Assembly: GCA_963750735.1 (NCBI GenBank) | Contig: CAVVRY010000007.1 | Location: 434,001-498,000 of the forward strand | DNA: 64,000 nt | Source of the DNA: JANTGF01 sp963750735 | Lineage (GTDB): Bacteria > Bacteroidota > Bacteroidia > Bacteroidales > VadinHA17 | Direction: 5' to 3' | Part shown: positions 11,951 through 20,852 of the stretch, one piece after another | Layout of the letters: the number at the start of each line of letters is the position of its first letter | Numbering within the stretch: position 1 is the first letter of the stretch | Position numbers and translations under genes: made by a program | The notes under the pieces: generated by a model | Seen by the model: only the letters and a program-made list of their open reading frames with translations | The model's database searches: none | What the model was told of the DNA's origin: nothing

Positions 11951-11994
11951 AAATTAAAGGAGCAAATTCAATTAAAAAATCAAAAACTGGAACA

Positions 11995-13861
11995 TTGAAA
12001 ATCATAAAAAAAATACAATTTTTCATCAGTAACCTCACCTGGCTTGTACTGTTTTCAACTTTCTTAGATTCATGCAGCCCTCCATTAGAAAAGCTAAATG
12101 ATCAATTCTCTTATGCACAGGAAAGGAAAGACGATCTTCAATTAAGTATTTATATAACCGCACATGCGGTTAAAAACCTTTTAAGTAGTGAGGCTGGCCA
12201 ACGAGAGGCTATTTCCATTTTTCGATGCAATGGAATTACAAAAGCATATATAGAGGTTTATCGCTCTGGTCTAGTTGTTGAGAAGGAATTATTAATGGAG
12301 GCAAGAGACCTTTTTGAAAACAACCATATAGAGGTAGTTGGAGGTATTGCTACTGTTCCAGGCGAGGGTTTTGGCTTGAAGCAGGAAGGTCAGCTTGGAT
12401 GGTTTAACTGGCAAAATCCTAAAACACAGGCTGATTTAAAAGAAGTTATTGAAATGTCAGCCAGTGTATTTGATGAATTCATTATTGATGATTTTTTGTG
12501 TACAGCAGATACTAGTCTGGAATCTAAAGCTGCAAAAGGAGATCGATCATGGTCTCAATATCGTAGGGATTTACTCACAGAACTGTCTGAAAGTATTTTT
12601 ATTGATCCTGCGAAAAAAATAAATCCAGATATAAAAATGATAATCAAATACCCCCAGTGGTATGACCGATTTCATCTATTTGGATACGATGTACCGAGAG
12701 AGAATTCCCTATATGATAAGGTTATGGTGGGAACCGAGTCACGCGGGCAGTACACTCAAAGATTTGGCTTTGTTCAACCTTATGAAAGCTTCGTTAGTTA
12801 CAAATGGATGAATAGCCTGGCTGGAAATAAGATGCTAGGTGCCTGGTTTGACCATGGCGATTGCGATGAAAACGACTTCATAGAACAAGCCTGGCAAAGT
12901 GTACTTGCAGGGGCTAGAGAAATAGTATTGTTCAATTATTTTAGTTTCGTGAATGGTCATAAAGGTCATCATCTATTGAGAACCCAATTCTCAGACTTAG
13001 CTGATCTTGCCAATAAATTAGCGAAAGAACCGGTTAGAGGGAGTTATGGCCTATAAGCCTCCAAATAGTGATGCTCATGGGGATTTATATATCATGGATT
13101 TTATTGGAATGTTAGGCATACCATTGATACCCGTATCCAAATATCCTGAAAATGCGAAAGTGATATTTTTACCTACCCAGGCAGCATCAGATGATGAGAT
13201 CTTTGAGAAAATCAAAAGTTCTATCACTAATAATTCAACTTTGGTATTTACTTCTGGATTCCTGGCTCATGCCAAAGATGGAAAAAAGCTTGCTGAACTG
13301 GCAGGTATAAGCTGGCCTGTTGAAACTTCTCCAATTCGTGCAGAAAAAATTATTTCAGAAGGAAAAATTGATACAATAAAATATGGTCTAAAGCTCGCCT
13401 CCATTTTACAACCAGCAAGTGGAAAAGCAGAATTGACAGCCAGCCAGAATTCTATAGATATTCCTTTCCTGGTTTCAAATAATAATATCTTTACATTAAA
13501 TACACATACCTTTTCCCAAAAAGATTTTGATGCCGTAGGCGAGGTTCTGCTTTGTCCAAGGCCATTGGGCTTACTTGAAATTCCTGATGACTGGGCAAAT
13601 ACGCTTCGGGATATATTTATATCACCATTTGGTTATGATCTGAATGCACCCAGCCGAATATCATTTCAGCCTATTGGTGATTCAGGGTATGTAATTCATA
13701 ATTACAACCAGGAAAAGGTAGGTATTAATCTTAGCATACCTAATATAGATATGGGAATTATTGAAGATAAGCTAGCCGGAGAAAAGTTTGAAATAATAGC
13801 TGGCCAAATAACATTGGATATACCAGCTAGATCAAGAGTATGGTTAGAAATCAATCAATAA
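11995..13861 (+). CDS. Lipoprotein of unknown function, probable TIM-barrel glycosidase-like, frameshift near 13042
   Basis: The frame opens inside the previous gene, but a lipoprotein signal ending in FSTFLDSC appears only from about 11995 (TTG), so I place the start there with low certainty; no ATG is suitable. The frame ends at 13056, and the rest continues one base out of phase: VRG then VMAYKPPNSD, an extra base near 13042. The rebuilt product is about 621 residues. The first 350 residues alternate hydrophobic strands and helices with acidic strand ends (DEFIIDDFLC, GAWFDHGDCDEND), like a TIM-barrel hydrolase; the last part resembles a class I glutamine-amidotransferase-like or beta-sandwich domain found after such barrels. 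I do not recognise the family. Confidence 0.65.
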
Positions 13862-13883
13862 AACGATCTAATCAAATGGGATT

Positions 13884-15257
13884 CTATTTGAATGGAAACC
13901 TTACAAACTCTTTCCCATCTTTATTAACAAATAAATTTAAGCCTTCAGGTATATTAAACCTGTTTTTTTCTGTAAGAGGCTCGACATCATCATTATACAG
14001 TTTTAACTGTTCATTTTCATTATAACTTGCTGTGATAACTGTATAAATTTTAATATATGCCTCTTCTTTTTCGTTTTCAGGATAAACATGGAGCCACTTA
14101 ATTTGATTAAATGAACCCGAGGCTAGTGTCCAGGCTTTATCATCGTCATTAGGCCGTGGATGTGCACCCCAGCTTCCTTCCCCAACAAACATCGTCCCAT
14201 TTTCATCATCACGAACAAATCCCATAATTCTATCCGTAGACAAAGTATCAGGCTTTAATGGATAAGTAATTTTATGCATATGAGAATCTGCATCAAATGA
14301 AATATCCAATCCGTATTTGTAAAACAAAAATGCCCACTGTTTATATTGGTATTCATTTTCTCTTTTTCTGGTAGTATGCGGAAAAAAAGGTTTGTGATAG
14401 GCGGCTACCTTAAATGAATTAGACTGGTGCTTCTCAAGATCATTCTCAAGCCATTTCCGTTGATCTCCTCCCTGATTAATTTGGGAATTTAGTGCGATAA
14501 GGTGGAAAAAATCACCACCCAAGGTCCATGAATAGTAAACACTTGAACTATCATTTTGCTGAAATGGAGTATCAAAGATGATATTGAGATTTGCCATATT
14601 ACCACCTTCATGATTTCCCTGGACAGCAACAATAGGTATTAATCTATTATCCTGGGTAGTAGTTAAACTATGCCAGTCCCGCAACCATAGTTTCCAGCTA
14701 TCAGGATCGGTTCCATTGCCACTTGTAAAATCACCACTAAACAGCACAAAAAGTGGTCTTAATTTTGAAACTGCCCGATTTGAAGACCTTCCAGCTTCGA
14801 GAGCTTCCTCAAAACTTTTTGTGTCCCCACCTGCCACAAAAGTAAATGGCTTAGGTTCAGCGGGTGCCGTTTTAAACCAGAATCTCTCACTTAATCCCCC
14901 ACTATCCTTAATAACGAAATAATAATTCTGATCAGGTTTTAAGGTCTTCAATTTTACATACTGGGTATTCATTTCATAAAAATCAAGAGATCGATAGGGT
15001 TTTTCACTATGCGCATACTTCTTATATTTTCTTCCTTTATCAGCTTCACCATAGTAGACAACAGCATCCGTTTTGGTCATTCCATCCCAGACAATAGTGG
15101 CAGTTGAAGTTGGATCTTCATTCCATGCCATCCGCAATGTAGAGATATCGGTAAATTCCTCAGGAACACTACTACATGAAATTGCAGAAAGAAATATTAT
15201 CAATGGCAATATCTTCCTCAATGCCCTTACTATTAAAATATTAGTCATTTTATTCAT
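13884..15257 (-). CDS. Metallophosphoesterase lipoprotein with purple acid phosphatase-like N-terminal domain
   Basis: 457 residues with a lipoprotein signal (FLSAISC). After an N-terminal fibronectin-like domain, calcineurin-like metallophosphoesterase motifs follow: AGGDTKS, LFSGDFTSG, VQGNHEGGN, AAYHKPFFPH, and a final histidine motif DADSHMHK. The last replaces the usual GHxH, but both histidines are present. Such enzymes are dinuclear-metal phosphomono- or diesterases; this one acts in the periplasm or on the cell surface. It is the last of three phosphoesterase genes in a row and ends 22 bases from the convergent plus-strand gene. The start could be the ATG at 15257 or at 15248. Confidence 0.85.
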   Translation of the reverse strand: MNKMTNILIVRALRKILPLIIFLSAISCSSVPEEFTDISTLRMAWNEDPTSTATIVWDGMTKTDAVVYYGEADKGRKYKKYAHSEKPYRSLDFYEMNTQYVKLKTLKPDQNYYFVIKDSGGLSERFWFKTAPAEPKPFTFVAGGDTKSFEEALEAGRSSNRAVSKLRPLFVLFSGDFTSGNGTDPDSWKLWLRDWHSLTTTQDNRLIPIVAVQGNHEGGNMANLNIIFDTPFQQNDSSSVYYSWTLGGDFFHLIALNSQINQGGDQRKWLENDLEKHQSNSFKVAAYHKPFFPHTTRKRENEYQYKQWAFLFYKYGLDISFDADSHMHKITYPLKPDTLSTDRIMGFVRDDENGTMFVGEGSWGAHPRPNDDDKAWTLASGSFNQIKWLHVYPENEKEEAYIKIYTVITASYNENEQLKLYNDDVEPLTEKNRFNIPEGLNLFVNKDGKEFVRFPFK

Positions 15258-15298
15258 TTATTGGTAAAAACATATTCATTTGTTATCAAAAAGAAATT

Positions 15299-17221
15299 TT
15301 AATAAAAGAATGTTTCTTTTACATCCAGCTCTTTCCATCTTTCATCATACATCTTCTTAATATATATTCGTAGCCTTTCTCTGCCAATTCCTTCCAGAAA
15401 CTGTATTGTAACAGGATGATACCCTTTCTTTAGAGCGATGGCTCCAATTTCTTTTTCTTCATACACTTTGCCCTGACTAACCACTAATTCATCGTGTATA
15501 ATCAACCTACAAGCATCATCAGATCTTGAACTAAAGGTATACATCCCATCCTCTGGAATCAATATATATCCTGACAGTATCATCGCGAAATTATCCTCTC
15601 TTAGAGCATAATCTCCTACCCAAAAATCTTTCACGTAGCCATTTGACTTGGCTTTCAGCTTACTAAAATCTGGCATAAAGCCCCACTCTCCTTCGAAATA
15701 CTCATATTTTAGTCCTTCCTTTGGATTCTTAACATTCTTCGATTTGTTAAGCTTGGTAACCTTTTCATAGGCCATTGTTTCTTCAGCAGTACCCTGCCCC
15801 GAATTATTGCGCAGTTTCATACCAATATTTCCACTTTGGTCTATCTGAATTGTATTCCCTTCAATTAGCTTCTCCCCTGCAATAGCTTGCCCGTTAAAGT
15901 CAAATAGCACATTTAGTTTATTATAAGGATTTGTTGCACTTACAGTAAGTTCATTAAGAAATTTCGGTATCTGGGGGTGTAAAAATGTAGTTTCTGTAGG
16001 TTTAACCTCCAATGTGTATAGTCCTTTAAGGTGAAAATCAGGAAATTCAGGCAAGTCGTATCCCATCATCCAGTTGATCTGGAGGTTTTCAATCTCATCA
16101 TAAGTTAACGGTTTCTGTGAGCTAAATGGAATTTCCACCACCTTTTCTTCGCCTGAGTCCAGGCTGATCTTCATCATAGGCTTAGGAACCAGCAGCTGGT
16201 GTTGGTGGTAAAACTGGAGGTTTATTTTCATTGGTTCAGCTCCGTTGTTTTTAAAATGGAAGTACAATGTCCCATCGGTAAACCTGTCTCCATCATTGCA
16301 CAACAAAACGTGTTCAAAAACAGCATTTGCCGCCAGAGCATGCGCCAGGCTTTTCGTTTCACGATTGGTAACATCATGAGGCAAAATTCCATCTAATCGA
16401 AGATTAGCCATTGAAGGACCTGCATCGGTCATGGTTACCCAGGTAATATGATCGAATTCACCAAAGTAATTCCCGCGTAACCTACTTCCGCCACCGGTAG
16501 TAGCAAGAACATAATAGTTTTGTCCATGTTTTACCTCATGGTTATAATTGTGCGTGTGACCTGCGATTACAGTATATTTTCTCCCTTTGAGGCCTGCTTC
16601 TATCTCCTCAAATCTCCCTCCTGTATTGTATGTCCAGATTGGATGATGCATCAACACAAATGTCCATTTAACATCTGAATTTTTCTTCAAGGTTTCCAGA
16701 ACAAAATTTGTTTGTTCCTGCGTCAAATTGTACTCCTCATCATCATTGCTATCAAGAATAACAAACAGGGTGTTTTTATAGGTAAAACTATAATACCTTC
16801 TACCATAGCGTTTTTCCCATTCCACTGCCATAATCTGATTTGTAATGTCATGATTACCTGGCAGATAGAAGAAAGGCATCTTCAAATCATCGATAATCTG
16901 ATTCACCTCATCCCATTCAAATTTTATTTGAGCGGTATCTTTTGTATATCCATTGATTAAATCACCTACACTTAGCACAAACTCAGGATACATTATATTC
17001 AACTTCTCAACAGCATCCTCAAATATCAGTGGGCGATGACCCCCATTACGATCAGATACGATTGCAAATTGAAAATTATCCGGATCGTTATAGAATTCGA
17101 GATTGGTCCAGGGTTTTATTGAAGTTTCAACCTCTGAATTAAAAAAGTTTTGCGATTGAGCGAATAGGTTGTTGCCTAATAAGAATGCAACCAGGATTAA
17201 TAATAATTTATTCATTTTCAA
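15299..17221 (-). CDS. Secreted metallophosphoesterase with C-terminal PA14 domain
   Basis: 640 residues with a Sec signal peptide (LLGNNLFAQ). Metallophosphoesterase motifs are complete: AIVSDRNGG, VLSVGDLINGY, LPGNHDI, LMHHPIW and IAGHTHNYNH, within about residues 45-265. A middle beta-rich region follows, then a PA14-type domain from about residue 500 to the end (LKYEYFEGEW, LSGYILIPEDGMYTFSSRSD). PA14 domains usually bind glycans. The first motif has D-R-N instead of the common D-x-H, which may affect one metal ligand. It lies 41 bases from the next phosphoesterase gene and probably shares its transcript. The substrate is unknown; the PA14 domain suggests a phosphorylated glycan. Confidence 0.85.
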   Translation of the reverse strand: MKMNKLLLILVAFLLGNNLFAQSQNFFNSEVETSIKPWTNLEFYNDPDNFQFAIVSDRNGGHRPLIFEDAVEKLNIMYPEFVLSVGDLINGYTKDTAQIKFEWDEVNQIIDDLKMPFFYLPGNHDITNQIMAVEWEKRYGRRYYSFTYKNTLFVILDSNDDEEYNLTQEQTNFVLETLKKNSDVKWTFVLMHHPIWTYNTGGRFEEIEAGLKGRKYTVIAGHTHNYNHEVKHGQNYYVLATTGGGSRLRGNYFGEFDHITWVTMTDAGPSMANLRLDGILPHDVTNRETKSLAHALAANAVFEHVLLCNDGDRFTDGTLYFHFKNNGAEPMKINLQFYHQHQLLVPKPMMKISLDSGEEKVVEIPFSSQKPLTYDEIENLQINWMMGYDLPEFPDFHLKGLYTLEVKPTETTFLHPQIPKFLNELTVSATNPYNKLNVLFDFNGQAIAGEKLIEGNTIQIDQSGNIGMKLRNNSGQGTAEETMAYEKVTKLNKSKNVKNPKEGLKYEYFEGEWGFMPDFSKLKAKSNGYVKDFWVGDYALREDNFAMILSGYILIPEDGMYTFSSRSDDACRLIIHDELVVSQGKVYEEKEIGAIALKKGYHPVTIQFLEGIGRERLRIYIKKMYDERWKELDVKETFFY

Positions 17222-17320
17222 TGATTGTTTTGGGATTCATTTTTATTGCAAATCAACAAAAAAACTTATAAAAAACCGTACAATTAGCATTAAGATTCTA
17301 TTAAATAACTTTGCAATGAG

Positions 17321-19093
17321 CTACTTATCAATAACAAATTCATCTTGTACCTTTCCTTCACTATCAATACTTTTATAGATCAACTTATCATTTTCAATTT
17401 CAATATGCTGATATAACCACCCTTTTCCATCCTGTATTTCAGCATAATATTGTGGCGGAATATTACCATGATTTCCAGGGATTCCCACAGATATTGTATA
17501 AATTGTTCCTTTTGAAGGATCATCAACAACCTGCTCATTAAACAAAGGCTTCGAACGCATATAATAGTGAGTATGCCCACTCATAACCATATCTACATGG
17601 TATTTATCAAATAATGAGCACCAATTTTGACGGATTTCAGAATAATCTTCTTCATAATTGTATGGAGGAAAATGGAACATGGCAAATTTCCAGTCTGCTT
17701 TGGCATTTTTAAGTTGTTCTTCAATCCATTCGCTTTGAAAAGCATAAGGTGCTGTTGCATCAATCATGAGGAAAAGTGCATTCTGGTAAGTAAATGAATA
17801 TGTCATTTCCTGAGTTACCTTCTCAGGACCATTCATTGGAAGACTAAACAAATCCTTGTACATCCAGGCTCCCAGACCATCCTGGTTATCGTGATTTCCA
17901 GGGGTTGGCATCAATGGTTTAAAGTTAAATACAGAGCCTGAGTTTTTAAAAAAGATATCCCATTCATCGCGAAAAAGTCCGGTACCTACCAGGTCACCTG
18001 CTATAGAATAAAATGCAACATCAGGGTATTCCTTAAAGGACTCCTGAAGTAACTGCCCCCACTTTGGGGATTTATGAGTATCACCGAACCAGATAAATGA
18101 AAATGAATCACTTTTTAGAGTCTCAGTTTTAAACGAGGCAACTTCAGACCAATGGCCATCTGGTGATCCTACCTTATAGTGATAACTTATACCAGGTTTC
18201 AAATTCTTTAAATTCGCTGTGAACCTATAAATATAACGGTCGTTCTGTAGCAATCGATCCTCCATCAAAGAATCTTTTGCAGCGCTAGTCAATGTGTCAG
18301 TTGTACCTTCTATCCAATATTTGACATTTCCCTCCTTAACAGTACTATTCGTCCGCCATTGAATGTCAATGGTGCTTTTTGGAGCATCACTCCATGTCAA
18401 CATAATTTGATCAGGTTTATTGCCTGATGGATAGGGTGTCTTTCGGAATGCCCCAACCAGATGAGCCTCCCTTGCCCTTCCCCGAATGGTTGTAAATAGA
18501 ATTTGTCCATTCAATTCTTGCGGAACCTCCTCTAAAACGAGTTCATCCCAGTCATGATAAGTAAATGCACCAGGTTTCATTTCTTCAAAATGCTGATTAG
18601 CTGGAAATGTTTCGGAGATTTCAAGAACATCCTGAGTATTCCTGGGGCCAACACAAATAAAATATACAGGCCTATGCTGATCAAAACCATTTATACCAAG
18701 TTCCACCTGACCAGCATCAAAACTTTTCTGCCAGACTTCATATGTATTGTAATGATTCTTTACGGTTGAGTTTGTTTTTACAAAACCACTTTCTTCAAGC
18801 CAAAATGGGAGATTAGTCTGATCCTTATGCCTCATGAGTGAGACTGTTACAGGAACATTCACATTAAAGTACAAAAATCGAGTAGCCAAAATTTCTTTTT
18901 CTGTCTCACTTAGAAAGTCAAGGATATATTTGTCTGTAATAGTATCCAACTGCTCTGTTGATAGTGTAGCATATAGTCTGGTTACTACATTATCCATGGT
19001 ACTCTGGACACTGACGGGTTTCTTTTTTCCATTTTTACTACATGAAAATGAAAGCAACAGGCTAACAATCAATAGAGGAATAATCTTTTTCAT
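17321..19093 (-). CDS. Metallophosphoesterase (purple acid phosphatase-like) lipoprotein
   Basis: 590 residues; lipoprotein signal with lipobox LLSFSC near residue 18. An unrecognised 200-residue N-terminal domain is followed by a purple acid phosphatase fibronectin-like domain (about 225-320, MLTWSDAPKSTIDIQWRT) and a catalytic domain with FIWFGDTHKS, YSIAGDLVGTG, TPGNHDNQDG, AMFHFPPY and MSGHTHYYMR, all metal-binding positions intact. Expected to be a surface or periplasmic phosphoesterase. It is first of the three phosphoesterase genes and lies just downstream of a hairpin terminator that follows SusD, so its expression may be lower than, or separate from, the SusCD genes. Confidence 0.87.
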   Translation of the reverse strand: MKKIIPLLIVSLLLSFSCSKNGKKKPVSVQSTMDNVVTRLYATLSTEQLDTITDKYILDFLSETEKEILATRFLYFNVNVPVTVSLMRHKDQTNLPFWLEESGFVKTNSTVKNHYNTYEVWQKSFDAGQVELGINGFDQHRPVYFICVGPRNTQDVLEISETFPANQHFEEMKPGAFTYHDWDELVLEEVPQELNGQILFTTIRGRAREAHLVGAFRKTPYPSGNKPDQIMLTWSDAPKSTIDIQWRTNSTVKEGNVKYWIEGTTDTLTSAAKDSLMEDRLLQNDRYIYRFTANLKNLKPGISYHYKVGSPDGHWSEVASFKTETLKSDSFSFIWFGDTHKSPKWGQLLQESFKEYPDVAFYSIAGDLVGTGLFRDEWDIFFKNSGSVFNFKPLMPTPGNHDNQDGLGAWMYKDLFSLPMNGPEKVTQEMTYSFTYQNALFLMIDATAPYAFQSEWIEEQLKNAKADWKFAMFHFPPYNYEEDYSEIRQNWCSLFDKYHVDMVMSGHTHYYMRSKPLFNEQVVDDPSKGTIYTISVGIPGNHGNIPPQYYAEIQDGKGWLYQHIEIENDKLIYKSIDSEGKVQDEFVIDK

Positions 19094-19124
19094 TTTAAGT
19101 TCGATAACGGTTTTAGCTAATAGA

Positions 19125-19154
19125 AAAAATGTGGAGCATTAACTCCACATTTTT
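19125..19154 (-). terminator. Strong hairpin terminator between SusD and the phosphoesterases
   Basis: An 11-bp perfect stem, AAAATGTGGAG (19126-19136) with CTCCACATTTT (19143-19153), has a 6-base loop. On the minus strand the stem is followed by a U-run from the A-stretch at 19124-19129, as in an intrinsic terminator; the T-run on the other side could make it work both ways. It would end or attenuate transcripts coming from SusC/SusD before the phosphoesterase genes. Confidence 0.75.
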
Positions 19155-19173
19155 CCAATCAGATAATTTTTAT

Positions 19174-20832
19174 TTAATAGGGGTAATTAGTTCCCTGCAA
19201 TAACCACATTTTTGACCAGGCGCTATTCTTGTCATCAGGAGCAGCAAAAGCTGTTGGTTCCAGTTTATCAATGGCAGCTTCTGAGTTCACTGGATTAAGT
19301 GATATTTCATCGTTATAGTGATAATAGAACCTAAGAGGTAGAGCCTGTCTCTTTGCAGTTTCACCGGTAGTCAAAACAGGTAAGCCAGTCCTTCTATAAT
19401 CAAACCAGGCTTCAGCTGCAGCTGTCCAGCTGGCTATCCATTTCTGTGTTATTATTTCCTCAATCCCAGCATATGGTGCTCCTGCAATATAATCTCCATA
19501 AGAGGAGCCGACTCCCCAGGCATTAAGTGATTGTTCAACACCAGAATTATAATGTGTTTCAGCATCTCCACCATACCAGCCATAAAGTGCTGCTTCGGCC
19601 AGAACAAAATGAACTTCGGCTGCAGACATCAATCTTGCCTGTAAGAGGGGGCCACTTGACTCCTTGTATATATCGCTAAGTTGTGAACAATGTGGATTGT
19701 AAACACCCTGCTCAAGATAAGGATTCAGGTTGTATTGAGGAGCGGCTGAAGTTGATGGCGGTATACCAACCCACTCGGGATCATAATCCAATGTTGTACC
19801 CCATGTTGCTTCATACTCATCGGCAATGTTCTGCGCAATGTAACGGACGCCATCAATTATCTGATCTGTATCATCTGGTAAGGCAGGATCCATTACAAGC
19901 GGAATCTCAATTTTATTTGCCCAAACCGGTAACCTGGGATCATTTAATACCTGTAATGCATCTACAAGAGTTGCACACATTTTTGTCCTCAAATAACCAC
20001 CGGAAGTACTCTTATCAAAAACGGTATTATTCGGCCATGAATCCTGAGGTGAAGATCCAATATAAGCAACATTGGCATCATCGGAAACATCTGTTATCAG
20101 TGGGTGTCCATCCGGATCAGATGTGATGCTACCAATTCCTGCCTGTGCCCTAACTGGATCCTTTTCTGATAATCTCATATAATATCTAAGGGCTAGAGAA
20201 TTTGCAAATTTCCTCCATTTTGATACATCCCCACCGTACAATACATCCTGAACGGGATCTATATTCATATAGGAATCCTGAGGCTTTGACAGCATAGTAT
20301 TTGCATTTTCCAGGTCTGCAAGAATTCCAATATAAATATTCTCCTGAGGATCATAAACAGGCTTAAGATTTTCCGCCCCTCCTAATTCTCCTTTTAAGGC
20401 AGCAGAATATGGCGCATCTCCATATAAATCAGCAATTAAACCAAAAGTATAAGCCCTTAAAACCAATCCAACACCGGTATGAAAATTATAACCCGCGTCA
20501 ATAGACTTATTAAGAAACTCCTCATTATTTCGAAGAATATCATAGTAACCACGCCAACTTTTACTATTAATATCCCAGTCATAATCATTGTGGCCACCAG
20601 ACCAACCATCTTTCTGTGTATGTTGCATTGCACCAGCTATGTCTCCATAACCTAGGGATACAACATTTTGACTTACTCCTGTAATAATAGTAGCCATCAA
20701 CAAGTTAGGATCTGCCTTCTCGGGATCAACTCCATTTGGATTCACATTTAACTCATCCAAATCTTTACATGAAATAACCAAAGTAAAAACTAAGGTTAAA
20801 GCAATTATAAAGGTGTTTTTTATTTTATACAT
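19174..20832 (-). CDS. SusD/RagB family nutrient-binding outer membrane lipoprotein
   Basis: 552 residues, lipoprotein signal ending LVISCKDLDELNVNPNG, the standard opening of SusD-like_2 proteins. The helical TPR-rich body is visible (LRAYTFGLIADLYGDAPYS near residue 125) and the C-terminus has the expected EIITQKWIASW and AEAWFDYRRTGLP motifs. SusD proteins are surface lids that capture glycan or peptide ligands and pass them to the SusC channel. The gene starts 20 bases after the SusC stop, as usual, and is followed by a terminator hairpin. Confidence 0.95.
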   Translation of the reverse strand: MYKIKNTFIIALTLVFTLVISCKDLDELNVNPNGVDPEKADPNLLMATIITGVSQNVVSLGYGDIAGAMQHTQKDGWSGGHNDYDWDINSKSWRGYYDILRNNEEFLNKSIDAGYNFHTGVGLVLRAYTFGLIADLYGDAPYSAALKGELGGAENLKPVYDPQENIYIGILADLENANTMLSKPQDSYMNIDPVQDVLYGGDVSKWRKFANSLALRYYMRLSEKDPVRAQAGIGSITSDPDGHPLITDVSDDANVAYIGSSPQDSWPNNTVFDKSTSGGYLRTKMCATLVDALQVLNDPRLPVWANKIEIPLVMDPALPDDTDQIIDGVRYIAQNIADEYEATWGTTLDYDPEWVGIPPSTSAAPQYNLNPYLEQGVYNPHCSQLSDIYKESSGPLLQARLMSAAEVHFVLAEAALYGWYGGDAETHYNSGVEQSLNAWGVGSSYGDYIAGAPYAGIEEIITQKWIASWTAAAEAWFDYRRTGLPVLTTGETAKRQALPLRFYYHYNDEISLNPVNSEAAIDKLEPTAFAAPDDKNSAWSKMWLLQGTNYPY

Positions 20833-20852
20833 GATTGTTAGTTTTTAATTTC

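Noticed and set aside
19683..20126. 147-codon plus-strand ORF antisense to SusD
   Set aside because: Low-complexity His/Gln-rich translation and full overlap with the SusD frame.
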